Notes under the pieces: generated by a model
The model's database searches: none
The model's input: the letters and a program-made list of their open reading frames with translations, nothing else
Told to the model about the DNA's origin: nothing
NCBI GenBank assembly: GCA_013297655.1
Contig: JAAFHV010000047.1
Coordinates: 1-42,867, forward strand
Direction: 5' to 3'
Length of the DNA: 42,867 nucleotides
Source of the DNA: Myxococcales bacterium
GTDB lineage: Bacteria > Myxococcota_A > Polyangia > Polyangiales > Polyangiaceae
Part shown: positions 25,183-35,041 of the stretch, piece after piece
How the letters are laid out: each line of letters begins with the position of its first letter
How positions within the stretch are numbered: position 1 is the first letter of the stretch
Translations under genes and position numbers: made by a program

Positions 25183-26139
25183 TCAGGGGCAGGTCGCCGC
25201 GTTCACGAGACACACCGACTGCGTCGTGCCGCACTTCTTGGTGCAGCGCGCCGACCCGCAGACGGCCGCGCTCGCGGTGCAATCCTTGTGGCACTTGCCG
25301 TCCTTCGCGACGAGCACGTAGGTGGCGGGGCACTTGCCGGCCGTAGGCGCGACCTCGGGGCCCGTCGCCGCCGGTGCGACCGAGGCGTCGACCGTGACGG
25401 CAGGCGCCGACGCGTCCTTCACGGTGGCCGGGGCGCCCGCGTCGTGCGCGACGTGGGGGTGGTAAACGACGCACGTGGTGACGCCGTCGCCGGCCTTGCC
25501 GTTGACGATCTTGTTCGCGGAGCCCTTGCAGGCCTGCCCGGTGGGGCACTCCTTGTCCTCCGCGCAAATCTTCGCGCAGACGGGCAAGTCGACCATCACG
25601 AGGGTGAGACCGGCGGGGCAGCTCGTCGGCGGCACCGGCACCGGCACCGAAGCATCGACACGGACGACGGCGCCTCCGTCGGTCTTGATCGTCGGGACCA
25701 CCACGGCGGGCGCGACGGCGGCGCCACCGAGCGACGGCGCGAATATCCACCCCATGAGCGACTCGCTCGTGTTCTTCGGGTTCGCGAACACAGCGAGGAT
25801 GTACGCATCGCGCTGCGCGATCTCGGTGACCTCGGTGCCCTTCGGGAGCGGCGTCACGACCGGGCCGTTCGGCGGTGACTCACGCGCGTTCGCCGCGAGG
25901 ACCACGAGCGCGTGCACGTTCGCGAGCTTGGTCTCTTCTCCGAACCGCGCGACGTCCTCCGAGTTCGACGCGAGCGGAGTCGACGGCGGCGGCGTCGAGG
26001 GCTCGGTCGTCGGTTCGGTCGTCGGCTCCGACGAAGGCTCGGGCTCGGCGCCCGCGTCGGGCACTTCCTTCTTCTTGCAGTGGACGGCCGAGACGGAGAC
26101 GAGGGAGAGCAGCGCGAGGAGGGCGAGAGTGCGTTTCAT
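25183..26139 (-). CDS. SH3-like Cys-containing lipoprotein
   Basis: A 318-residue lipoprotein. The ATG at 26139 opens onto a signal peptide with lipobox SAVHC. A Glu/Pro/Ser/Thr-rich linker with PTTEPTTEP-type repeats follows. The segment including LVVLAANARESPPNGPVVTPLPKGTEV and ILAVFANPKN, MGWIFAPSL resembles a bacterial SH3 (SH3b) domain, which often binds cell wall. The C-terminal half has Ala/Val/Asp-rich linkers and about fourteen cysteines in short CxxxC-type clusters (for example CAKICAEDKECPTGQAC), likely disulfide-bonded. Function unknown. The pairing with radA just downstream is probably only transcriptional. Confidence 0.75.
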   Translation of the reverse strand: MKRTLALLALLSLVSVSAVHCKKKEVPDAGAEPEPSSEPTTEPTTEPSTPPPSTPLASNSEDVARFGEETKLANVHALVVLAANARESPPNGPVVTPLPKGTEVTEIAQRDAYILAVFANPKNTSESLMGWIFAPSLGGAAVAPAVVVPTIKTDGGAVVRVDASVPVPVPPTSCPAGLTLVMVDLPVCAKICAEDKECPTGQACKGSANKIVNGKAGDGVTTCVVYHPHVAHDAGAPATVKDASAPAVTVDASVAPAATGPEVAPTAGKCPATYVLVAKDGKCHKDCTASAAVCGSARCTKKCGTTQSVCLVNAATCP

Positions 26140-26333
26140 GCGATCTTGCGCATTCGTCTCACGTTTCAACGGGGCTGTCTCGGGCGTTTGCGCAAGGTAA
26201 ACCCGACCTCGGCGAGGGTCGTGCATAACCTATCGAGTCTCTTCGGGATCTGCGCGCCTCACGCGCCGTTGAGGGGCTCACGCGAGGCGCGCGCCGGCCT
26301 TGTCCTCGCCGCCCGTCGGGGGCACCATGAGGC

Positions 26334-27563
26334 GTGGGTTTTTTCGATCGTTTCCGTCGCGCCCCCGAGGCTCCTGCCGCCCCCGTCAACGAGCGCAGCG
26401 AGCCGCTCGCGAACGTGCCGGCCCCGGAGCTCCCGAAGGAGATCGCGCGCCTCGGAAAGATGGGACAGCAAGGGGGCCCGTCGGAGCAAGAGGTGCTCGC
26501 CGTGCTCACGAGCCTGCGATCGTCACCTCTCGAAGGACGCGCGCTCGACCTGCTGTTCTCCGCCACCCGCGGTCGAGAGCTCCCCGACGCGATCGCGCTC
26601 ACCGCGGCGGCGATGCTCGTCGATCGAGGCGAACGCACCCTCGCGCTCAAGATTTTGCAGCCCGTGCGGCACCCATCGGGGCTTCTTTTGCGCGCCGATC
26701 TCTCCGCCGATGCGGGCGACGTGCCGACCGCGCTCGCGTGCGTAGAGCGTGTATTGCTCAAGGATCTCGATCACCCGGGCGCAAAAGAGCGTCACGCGCG
26801 GTTTCGCGCCGAGCTCGGGCTCGCCGGTCCGCAGAAGGCCGTGAGCGCCGGCGCGACGATGGTCGCACGCGAGGCCGACGCGCCCTTCGAGCTCCTCCGC
26901 GAGCTCGCCCGTGGCGGCGCGGGCGCGGTATACGAGGCGGTCGATCGCGAGCTCCTCCGCCGTGTCGCGCTCAAGGTGTACCACCACCCCGAGCGCGACG
27001 AGGCCCAGCTCCTCCACGAGGCGCGCGTCGCGACGGCGCTCGCCGGCCAAGGCGTGGTCCGCATCTACGACGTCGATCCCGAGCATGGCTGGATCGCCCT
27101 CTCCTGGGCCAAGCTCGGCTCCTTTCGTGAGCACGTCCGGGCCAAAGATCGCGGCACCCTGATGCCGATCGAACGCTGGCTCTTTCCTCTCACGGCCGCG
27201 CTCGCGCGTGTCCACGCGGGGGGCTGGGTCCACCACGACGTCAAGCCCGCCAATGTGCTCCTCGCCGACCTCGACACACCGGTCCTCACCGACTTCGGCA
27301 TCGCCCGTCGCATCGGCGAGCCGAGCCCCGCCGGCAGCCTCGGTTACGTCTCGCCGGAGCGCCTCGCCGGCCGCATGAGCGATCCACGCGACGACGTGTA
27401 CGGCCTCGGTCGCATGCTCGAAGACGTGATCGACGCGGTCGGGCCCGTCGCCGACGCGCTCAAGTTTCGTCCCTTCGCCTCGGTGTGCACCGGCCCCGAC
27501 GTCGAGCGCCCCGCCGACGCACGTGCATTTTACACACGTCTCCGCGTCGAGCTCCGTGTCTGA
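26334..27563 (+). CDS. Ser/Thr protein kinase with TPR-like N-terminal region
   Basis: A 409-residue bacterial Hanks-type kinase. It starts at the GTG at 26334 with the short hydrophobic MGFFDRF leader. Residues about 50-160 are helical and TPR-like. The kinase domain (about 184-390) has a glycine loop RGGAGAVYEA, VALK (K214), E229, a catalytic loop VHHDVKPANVLL (D302, K304, N307), DFG (D320) and SPERL in place of APE. All catalytic residues are present, so it should be active. No transmembrane segment or PASTA domain is present, so it is cytosolic. It overlaps the following rhodanese-MoeB gene by 8 nt. Substrates are unknown. Confidence 0.9.
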   Translation: MGFFDRFRRAPEAPAAPVNERSEPLANVPAPELPKEIARLGKMGQQGGPSEQEVLAVLTSLRSSPLEGRALDLLFSATRGRELPDAIALTAAAMLVDRGERTLALKILQPVRHPSGLLLRADLSADAGDVPTALACVERVLLKDLDHPGAKERHARFRAELGLAGPQKAVSAGATMVAREADAPFELLRELARGGAGAVYEAVDRELLRRVALKVYHHPERDEAQLLHEARVATALAGQGVVRIYDVDPEHGWIALSWAKLGSFREHVRAKDRGTLMPIERWLFPLTAALARVHAGGWVHHDVKPANVLLADLDTPVLTDFGIARRIGEPSPAGSLGYVSPERLAGRMSDPRDDVYGLGRMLEDVIDAVGPVADALKFRPFASVCTGPDVERPADARAFYTRLRVELRV

Positions 27564-28617
27564 CACCGTGCTCGCGGGCGACCTGCACGCCGCGCTCGCG
27601 AACGAAGAACCTCTCGTGCTCCTCGACGTGCGCGAGGCCGACGAGCTCGCCCTCGCGCAGATCGAGGGGGTCGTGCACGTGCCGCTCGCCGACGTCGCCA
27701 CGCGCGCTTCGTCGCTCGATTCGAGTGCGTCGTTCGTCGTCATTTGTGCGGTCGGAGGCCGCGCCCGAAAAGCGCAGACAACCCTGCGCGACCTCGGTTT
27801 TTCTCGGGTCCGCGTGCTCGAAGGCGGGATGACGGCGTGGCTCTCGGCCGGGCTCCCCGCGATCGGCTCCGCGGTCCCGAGCGCCGACGTCGCCGCCCGC
27901 TACGACCGCCAGATGCGCCTCCCCGAGGTGGGCCCCGAAGGCCAGGCGAAGCTCCTCGCCGCCAAGGTCGCGATCGTCGGCGGCGGTGGCCTCGGCTGCC
28001 CGCTCCTCCTTTATCTCGCGGCGGCGGGGGTGGGCCATCTCACCGTGATCGACTTCGATCACGTCGCGCTCCACAACCTGCATCGCCAAGTTCTCTACGG
28101 CACCGCCGACGTCGGGAGACCGAAGGTGCTCGCGGCGAAAGACGCCATCGCGCGCACCAACCCGGGCATCGAGGTCACCGCCGTCGAGGCGCGACTCCAC
28201 GAGGAAAACACACGCGAGCTCTTGTCCGGTCACCACGTCTTGGTCGACGCGACCGACAGCTTCGCCGCGCGCTACGCCGTAAACCGTGCATCTTGCATGC
28301 TCTCGATCCCCGCCGTGTTCGGCGCCGTCTCGCGCTTCTCGGGCGAGGTGCTCACCCGCGTGCCGGGGAGCGCCTGTTACGCGTGTCTCCACCCCACCGC
28401 GCCAGGTCCGGGTCTCGCGCCCACGTGCGCGGAAGAGGGCGTGCTCGGGGTGGTGCCCGGGATCGTGGGTCTCCTTCAGGCGAACGAGGTCCTCAAGCTC
28501 CTCCTCGGGTACGGCGCTCCCCTCGCCTCCAAGCTGCTCACCTTCGACGCCCGCAGCACCACGTTCCGTGCTCTCGCGCTGCCCCGCGATCCCGCCTGCG
28601 CCGCCTGCGGATCGTGA
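27556..28617 (+). CDS. Rhodanese-MoeB/ThiF fusion (sulfur-carrier adenylyltransferase)
   Basis: A 353-residue two-domain protein. An N-terminal rhodanese domain (about 5-103) has the active-site loop CAVGGR (C64). The C-terminal E1-like ThiF/MoeB domain (about 112-353) has a nucleotide loop GGGGLG (142-147), HRQVLY and DATDSFAARY motifs, and the zinc-binding pairs C274/C277 and C348/C351. MoeB-type enzymes adenylate the C-terminus of small sulfur carriers such as MoaD or ThiS; rhodaneses supply the sulfur. In common MoeZ/MOCS3 proteins the rhodanese is C-terminal, so this order is reversed. The GTG at 27556 overlaps the kinase end by 8 nt; the ATG at 27523 is an alternative. No sulfur-carrier gene is visible nearby. 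Confidence 0.9.
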   Translation: MSDTVLAGDLHAALANEEPLVLLDVREADELALAQIEGVVHVPLADVATRASSLDSSASFVVICAVGGRARKAQTTLRDLGFSRVRVLEGGMTAWLSAGLPAIGSAVPSADVAARYDRQMRLPEVGPEGQAKLLAAKVAIVGGGGLGCPLLLYLAAAGVGHLTVIDFDHVALHNLHRQVLYGTADVGRPKVLAAKDAIARTNPGIEVTAVEARLHEENTRELLSGHHVLVDATDSFAARYAVNRASCMLSIPAVFGAVSRFSGEVLTRVPGSACYACLHPTAPGPGLAPTCAEEGVLGVVPGIVGLLQANEVLKLLLGYGAPLASKLLTFDARSTTFRALALPRDPACAACGS

Positions 28618-28644
28618 TCGCACACGAAATCGACAAAAAGGGAA

Positions 28645-28669
28645 AAGGCGAGGAACCCGTCCTCGCCTT
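28645..28669 (-). terminator. Terminator between the convergent MoeB and M15 peptidase genes
   Basis: AAGGCGAGGA (28645-28654) pairs perfectly with TCCTCGCCTT (28660-28669) around a 5-nt loop. On the minus strand the stem is followed by TTCCCTTTTTG, a U-rich tail, so it is an intrinsic terminator for the peptidase gene and possibly bidirectional. Confidence 0.75.
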
Positions 28670-28725
28670 CCGGCCACCGCGCAACCGAAGGTGCGCGCCA
28701 AGCCAAGTCAAGCTTCGTTAAGTGC

Positions 28726-30012
28726 TCAGTCGCGCACGCCGTCGACCATTTCTTGCGGCTTGGTCGGCGTCGTCCCGTGCTCGGCGTTTGCTTCCGGCTC
28801 GGACTTCTCTTCCGTCGTCGAAGACGCCTCGACCTTCGGGGTCTTCGGCGGCCACTCCGTCACGTAGCGCGGGGTCTCCCCCGGGCCGCTCGCGTCGATC
28901 CAAGAGACGTGGCCCGCGCCCGGGTCGCGCACGTCCACGTGGACGAACGACGAGTTCGGGTAGTAGCCACATCCCGTGTCGGGGATCGTCTTGCAGAACG
29001 CGACGAGCTCCTCGTTTTGCACGCCTTCGATCCGGATATCCATCGCGCGGCCGTGCGAGTGCAGGCTGCCGGTCGACATCGGACGGTAGCCGGAGACCAC
29101 GCTCACACGAACGTTGCTTCCGGGCTTCTTGAAGTGCGTCGCGAGGAGATCGAGGCGCTCGACGAGGCCGGGATCGACACGCTTCACGCTCGCGGGGAGG
29201 ACGTCGTCCTTCTTGTCCGCCTTCTGCGTCTTGGCTTTGGAAGAGAGCGACTCAGCTTTTCCGGTCGACGTTACGTCGAGGACGGGCCGCGCGACCTGTG
29301 AGGGTCGCAGGACGATGCTAAGCCGCTCCAAGGCAAAAGGGGCGAGACCCCCTTCGCAGCGCTGGAGCGCGAACTTGTCCACTTCCGCGCCGCGCACGAT
29401 CTCGACCGGCTCGTGAAAGCACGCCACCTTGGCGGCGGGCTTCGCGGGCGTAGTGTCGGCCTTGCGGTTGTCCTTCTTGGCGTGGGCCTTGGGCTCCGCT
29501 TTGGAGTCGTGGCCGGCCTTCTTGGACTCGTGTTTGTCGTTCGAGGAGGGCTTGTCGGCCTTCTCGGACTTCTCGGACTTCTTCGAGTCGTGCCCCTTCT
29601 TCTCGACCTTGTCCTCGGATTCGAGGTCCTTCTTGTCGAGCTTCTCGGTCGCCGACGCGGGGAGGAGCGGGAGCTCCTTCTTTCCGTGCTCGACACGGTC
29701 GCGGTCGTGGTGACGCGCGCTCGCCTTGGAGACGAGCACCCCGTGCGGGACGTTCGGCTCGTGGTGCGAGAAGTCATCGTGCTTCGTCGATCGCTTGGGA
29801 TCGGCGTGCGTGTCACGGTCGTGACCGCGGGCAGACTTGTCACGCGCAGCGCGCGGGTGGGTCTTGTCGTTGGCCTTCTTGTCCGAGCCCTTGGGCGCCG
29901 TGCTGGCGCCCTTGTCGGACTTGGAATGGGACTTGTGGCCGCTGGTCTCCGCGGCGCTCGCCGATAGCGGAACGAGCAGCGCGAGCGCTACGAATGAGGC
30001 GAGACGCTTCAT
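28726..30012 (-). CDS. M15/DUF882-type peptidase with highly charged low-complexity region
   Basis: A 428-residue exported protein. A signal peptide (about 1-22, SASAAE) precedes a very unusual stretch (about 23-190) made almost only of Lys, Asp, Ser, His, Glu and Ala. A bridging region (about 190-290) with one Cys pair follows. The M15-type domain (about 300-395) contains SGYRPMSTGSLHSHGRAMDIRI and GYYPNSSFVHVDVRD, the zinc-ligand motifs of DUF882/YcbK-like L,D-peptidases of cell-wall or related substrates. The ATG at 30012 has GGAGG 6 nt upstream and is preferred to the GTG at 30018. The His/Lys-rich segment could bind metal, anionic polymer or nucleic acid; that is speculation. Confidence 0.85.
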   Translation of the reverse strand: MKRLASFVALALLVPLSASAAETSGHKSHSKSDKGASTAPKGSDKKANDKTHPRAARDKSARGHDRDTHADPKRSTKHDDFSHHEPNVPHGVLVSKASARHHDRDRVEHGKKELPLLPASATEKLDKKDLESEDKVEKKGHDSKKSEKSEKADKPSSNDKHESKKAGHDSKAEPKAHAKKDNRKADTTPAKPAAKVACFHEPVEIVRGAEVDKFALQRCEGGLAPFALERLSIVLRPSQVARPVLDVTSTGKAESLSSKAKTQKADKKDDVLPASVKRVDPGLVERLDLLATHFKKPGSNVRVSVVSGYRPMSTGSLHSHGRAMDIRIEGVQNEELVAFCKTIPDTGCGYYPNSSFVHVDVRDPGAGHVSWIDASGPGETPRYVTEWPPKTPKVEASSTTEEKSEPEANAEHGTTPTKPQEMVDGVRD

Positions 30013-30160
30013 GATCACCCTCCAGTGGGGATGCGCATTGGGATTCTTGCGCGGTGTCGTCTGTTATCCCACACGCCCTTACCCACCCCCAAAATAGCCG
30101 CGACGATTTTCCGAACCCTCTTTGCGGTTCGCGCGAGAGAGGCGAAAAGCGAGACGCCGA

Positions 30161-30574
30161 ATGGAAAAGCTCACCTTCGAGTCCCGCTTCCGCGATCTCC
30201 TCGCGACGTTCCAGAAGACGAAAGAGAACGCGGGCTGCCTCGCGTGCGAGGCCTGCGAGTCCTGTGTAGATTGCACGTTTTGCAAACGCTGCACGAAGAC
30301 GGTGCGCTCGAACTACTGCGTCGACTGCCACGGCTGCACGGAGTGCTCCCATTGCACCGAGAGCCGCGATCTTCACGGCTCTACCCACTGCCACGCGAGC
30401 GAGCGCTGCCGCGGCTCGGCTTACCTCGTGCGATCGGTGGACTGCTCGTCGTGCACGTACTGCTACGGCTGCGTGGGCCTCACGCGGAAAGACTTCCACA
30501 TTTTGAACGAGCCCTACGATCGCGCGACCTACTTCGAGATGGTGAAGAAGCTCGACCGGGCGCTGGGCCGCTGA
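30161..30574 (+). CDS. Cysteine-repeat protein (18 Cys)
   Basis: A 137-residue soluble protein from the ATG at 30161. The central part, about residues 25-110, has 18 cysteines. Many are spaced CxxC in succession (CLACEACESCVDC, then CHGCTECSHC). It carries no signal peptide or membrane segment, so it is probably cytoplasmic. The regular CxxC ladder suggests either a metal-binding or metal-cluster-binding protein or a small beta-solenoid stabilised by metal; I do not recognise a specific family name. Its stop overlaps the dtd start by 1 nt (TGATG), which means co-translation with D-aminoacyl-tRNA deacylase. A short conserved C-terminus (LNEPYDRATYFEMVKKL) lies beyond the Cys region. Confidence 0.72.
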   Translation: MEKLTFESRFRDLLATFQKTKENAGCLACEACESCVDCTFCKRCTKTVRSNYCVDCHGCTECSHCTESRDLHGSTHCHASERCRGSAYLVRSVDCSSCTYCYGCVGLTRKDFHILNEPYDRATYFEMVKKLDRALGR

Positions 30575-31032
30575 TGCGCGCCGTGGTTCAGCGGGTGCTC
30601 GAGGCACGCGTGACGGTCGAGGGCGAGACCACGGGCGCGATCGACGCGGGCCTCCTCGTCTACCTAGGGTGCGGGAAGGGCGACACCGCGGACGACGGCG
30701 CGTGGCTCCTCGAGAAGATCCTCGGGCTTCGCATCTTCGAGAACAACGAGGGAAAAATGGATCGATCCGTGCTCGACACGGGCGGCTCCCTCCTCGTCGT
30801 GAGCCAGTTCACCCTCTACGGCGACGTGAAAAAAGGGCGCCGCCCGAGCTTCGAGGGGGCGATGGCTCCCGCCGAGGCGAAGCTGCTCTACGAGGCCTTT
30901 TGTGAGCGCGCGCGAACACGGATTCGTGTAGCGGAGGGGCGCTTTCAGGCCGACATGCGGGTCTCGTCGGTGAACGCCGGCCCCGTCACGCTCTGGATCG
31001 AGAGCCCGAAACGTGCGGAGATATCCCCGTGA
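30574..31032 (+). CDS. dtd: D-aminoacyl-tRNA deacylase
   Basis: A 152-residue DTD protein, which removes D-amino acids (and glycine mischarged on tRNA-Ala) from tRNAs. SQFTLYGDVKKGRRPSF and VNAGPVTLWIES (the Gly-cis-Pro motif) are the family's two active-site signatures, and MRAVVQRV is the usual N-terminus. The ATG at 30574 overlaps the stop of the Cys-repeat gene. Its stop overlaps the GTG start of the tail-anchored gene by 4 nt. Complete and normal in length. Confidence 0.96.
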   Translation: MRAVVQRVLEARVTVEGETTGAIDAGLLVYLGCGKGDTADDGAWLLEKILGLRIFENNEGKMDRSVLDTGGSLLVVSQFTLYGDVKKGRRPSFEGAMAPAEAKLLYEAFCERARTRIRVAEGRFQADMRVSSVNAGPVTLWIESPKRAEISP

Positions 31033-31619
31033 GCGACGAAGACGAGAAGAACGACGAGACCGGCGCGCCCGCGACCACGAGCGACTCGGTTTCGTCTGCC
31101 GGCACGGGCGCCACGTCCGATTCCGCGACCACGAGGGAGCGCGCGGACGAGGCCCCGAGCGACGCGCCCGCCGACGTGCCGACGACCCACGACACGAACG
31201 AGCACGCGAGCGACGCGCCGAGCGAGATCTCGGAGGCCAAGGATCCTGCCGCTCCTCCCGAGCCGCCGGCGCGTGAGCCCGCCTCGCCCGCGTCGTCGGA
31301 CGCGCTCTTCGAGGCGCTCTGGAAGCGCGTCCTCGAGGCGTGGGACGACGACAAGCCGCACGCCGCCATTTTGGAGCACGCGATGAGAAGCGAGATGCTT
31401 CCGGAGCTCGCGGGTCGCTACCGCGCCGAAAAAGACGTGGTCGGACACGAGCTTCGCGCAAAAAAGAAGCTCGACGCCCTCGTGCTCGCGGCGACGCAGA
31501 TGCTCATGGCGACGAAGACCGAGAAGGCACCAAAGACGCCGTGGCAGCTCACGGTGAGCGTCGCGATCGTGTGCGTGATCGTGCTCGTTTGGGTCGCGTA
31601 CAAAGTGTTCCGCCCCTGA
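31029..31619 (+). CDS. Acidic tail-anchored protein of unknown function
   Basis: A 196-residue protein from a GTG at 31029 that overlaps the dtd stop (GTGA). The first 90 residues are Asp/Glu/Ala/Thr/Pro-rich and probably disordered. Residues about 90-165 form predicted helices, including FEALWKRVLEAWDDDKPHAAILEHA. A single hydrophobic segment (about 174-191, VSVAIVCVIVLVWVAY) close to the C-terminus suggests a tail-anchored membrane protein with a cytoplasmic body. No family recognised. The gene order places it with dtd and the Cys-repeat gene. Confidence 0.7.
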   Translation: MSDEDEKNDETGAPATTSDSVSSAGTGATSDSATTRERADEAPSDAPADVPTTHDTNEHASDAPSEISEAKDPAAPPEPPAREPASPASSDALFEALWKRVLEAWDDDKPHAAILEHAMRSEMLPELAGRYRAEKDVVGHELRAKKKLDALVLAATQMLMATKTEKAPKTPWQLTVSVAIVCVIVLVWVAYKVFRP

Positions 31620-31653
31620 CCGCGCTGCTCCTGACGCGCGCGCCACGACGAAG

Positions 31654-32706
31654 CTAACGCGCGCGCCCGACCACCATCCGAACGGCGAGCCCGATCGCCT
31701 CGCGCATGCCGAGCGGGTCGGCGCGCCCCGTCCCCGCGCGATCGAACGCGGTGCCGTGATCGACGCTCGTGCGCACGATCGGCAACCCGAGCGACACGTT
31801 CACCGCCTCGCCGAACCCGGTGAGCTTCATCGCGATCGTGGCTTGGTCGTGGAACATGGTGACCGCGCCGGCGTAGTGCCCCTCATGAGCGAGGCGGAGC
31901 GCCGACTCGGCGGGCACCGGACCTTCGATCACGACCGCGAGCCCTTCGCGCTCGATCACACCACGTGCCTCGATGATCGCAGGGGAAATACGCTCGATTT
32001 CTTCGCGACCGAGGAGCCCGTCCTCCCCTGCGTGGGGGTTCAAGCCGGAGACGACGAGGCGTTGCGGCTTCCCTCCGGCGAGGCCCGCGAGGAAGCGTGC
32101 AGTATGCAACGTGGCGCGAACCACCGCCGCCTTCGTGATCCGCTTCGGCACGTCTTTCACGGCGAGGTGGGTCGTGACGAGCGACGTGGTGAACTTGCGT
32201 GACCAGAACGCCATCGTGACGCTCGGCGCTCCGAGGCGGGCCATGAGGTGCTCGGTGTGGCCGAGGAACGTGCGCGATCCCTCCGCCCCGGACGACGCGA
32301 TCTCGGCTTTGCTCACCGGCCCGGTGACGAGCGCGTCCCCTGCTCCGCGCGCGACCAGATCACAGCCCGCGTCGATGAACGCGAGCGCCGCGGCGCCTCC
32401 CTCGGGGCTCGGCGCGCCAGGCTTCTTCGCGCGCGACGAGAGCTTCGCGTGCGGCGCGAGCACGAACGTCTCGGCGCTCTCGGACGCGAACGCGGCTTCC
32501 GCGCTCCGTGCCCGAACGAGCCTCGAAGGGTCGAGCCCGAGCAGCGTCGCTCGCTCGCGCAACCCATGAAAATCACCCAACAAAAGCGCCTTTGCACCTC
32601 GGGGCAGCTTCATCGTCGCGAGCAGGCTCACGTCGGGACCGATGCCGGCCGGAGACCCCGTGCTCACGACGAGGCGCACGGCTCCTCGGCGCACACGCGC
32701 GCTCAC
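31654..32706 (-). CDS. pdxA: 4-hydroxythreonine-4-phosphate dehydrogenase
   Basis: A 350-residue PdxA enzyme, which oxidises 4-phosphohydroxy-L-threonine in the DXP-dependent pyridoxal phosphate pathway. GSPAGIGPD, TGPVSKAEI, FLGHTEHL, GLNPHAGEDG, FHDQ and SVDHGTAFD are the family's substrate- and metal-binding motifs (metal ligands are the conserved His residues). The start is a GTG at 32706, overlapping the stop of the upstream regulator by 4 nt (GTGA). It is thus translationally coupled to the winged-helix regulator and, upstream of that, tldD. No pdxJ is visible in the window. Confidence 0.95.
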   Translation of the reverse strand: MSARVRRGAVRLVVSTGSPAGIGPDVSLLATMKLPRGAKALLLGDFHGLRERATLLGLDPSRLVRARSAEAAFASESAETFVLAPHAKLSSRAKKPGAPSPEGGAAALAFIDAGCDLVARGAGDALVTGPVSKAEIASSGAEGSRTFLGHTEHLMARLGAPSVTMAFWSRKFTTSLVTTHLAVKDVPKRITKAAVVRATLHTARFLAGLAGGKPQRLVVSGLNPHAGEDGLLGREEIERISPAIIEARGVIEREGLAVVIEGPVPAESALRLAHEGHYAGAVTMFHDQATIAMKLTGFGEAVNVSLGLPIVRTSVDHGTAFDRAGTGRADPLGMREAIGLAVRMVVGRAR

Positions 32707-33446
32707 GAACGATCCTTGGGTGGACCTTCTCCCGGCCCACGGAGCACGTACCCCGAGCCGCGGCGGGTCTCGAGCGGGAGCGCGTCACCTAGCTTCGCGC
32801 GGAGCCTTCGCACGTGGATGTCGACCGTGCGCGCGCCGCCCTCGTAGCGCGGGCCCCACACCCTCGCGAGCAGCGCTTGGCGCGCGAACACACGTCCGCG
32901 ATTTTGGGCGAGGAACGCGAGGAGCGAGAACTCTTTCGCCGTCAGGTTGATCCGCGCGCCGTTCACGCTCACCTCGCGCGCGGCCCGGTCGACCACGAGA
33001 TCGCCGAGCTTTACCCGCTCCTCGGTGAGAAATTCGCTCTTTTGCCACTCGAGCTTTCGAATGCGCGCGTAGAGCTCGGCCGGGAAATACGGGAGCACGA
33101 TGAAGTCGTCGAAGCCCGATTGGAGCGGCACGTTCGTGACCTGGCGCTCCGGCACCGCGAGCAGCGACGGCACCTCCGCGAAGAGGGCGTCCTTCTTGAA
33201 GGCACGGAGCGCCGACACCGCGAGATCGGGCCTCCCGCCGCCTTCGATCACGAGCACCCGCATGCGCACCCGCTCGGAGCTCTCGCCCTCGAGCACGGTC
33301 GAAGGCTCGTCCCAAAAATCGAGCACCCGCACCTCGGCCCCGAGCTGCCGGAGCACCGGCGCCGCGTTGCCCTCGTCCCAGAGGCGTGGCTTGTCCCCCA
33401 CCACGACGACGATCGACGCCGGCGTGGCCGTCTTTATGCGCTCCAC
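32703..33446 (-). CDS. Winged-helix regulator with degenerate receiver domain
   Basis: A 247-residue OmpR-type regulator. The C-terminal winged helix (about 145-237) is well conserved: LTAKEFSLLAFLAQNRGRVF, TVDIHVRRLRAKLG and RRGSGYVL. The N-terminal domain keeps a receiver-like layout, but the phospho-acceptor position reads VLVIEGGG (E68 where Asp is expected). The usual KPF reads LPYF (Lys replaced by Leu, about 118), and the switch Thr is not seen. It is therefore unlikely to be phosphorylated and may be constitutively active or respond to another signal. It lies 19 bp after tldD and overlaps pdxA by 4 nt, so the three are likely one operon. Targets unknown. Confidence 0.87.
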   Translation of the reverse strand: MERIKTATPASIVVVVGDKPRLWDEGNAAPVLRQLGAEVRVLDFWDEPSTVLEGESSERVRMRVLVIEGGGRPDLAVSALRAFKKDALFAEVPSLLAVPERQVTNVPLQSGFDDFIVLPYFPAELYARIRKLEWQKSEFLTEERVKLGDLVVDRAAREVSVNGARINLTAKEFSLLAFLAQNRGRVFARQALLARVWGPRYEGGARTVDIHVRRLRAKLGDALPLETRRGSGYVLRGPGEGPPKDRS

Positions 33447-33465
33447 GGAATGCGCGGCTCCCGAA

Positions 33466-34911
<1,446 letters not shown>

Positions 34912-35041
34912 GCCGACACCGTAAGCGGTCCTTCGAGGGAGCGGAAGCCATCGATTTCGAGCCCACGCCGTGAAAAGGTTCGATGTTCCGCTGAAAATTC
35001 GTCCGAGAGGCTCACGGGCTGCACTAGAGTGAGGCGGCACA

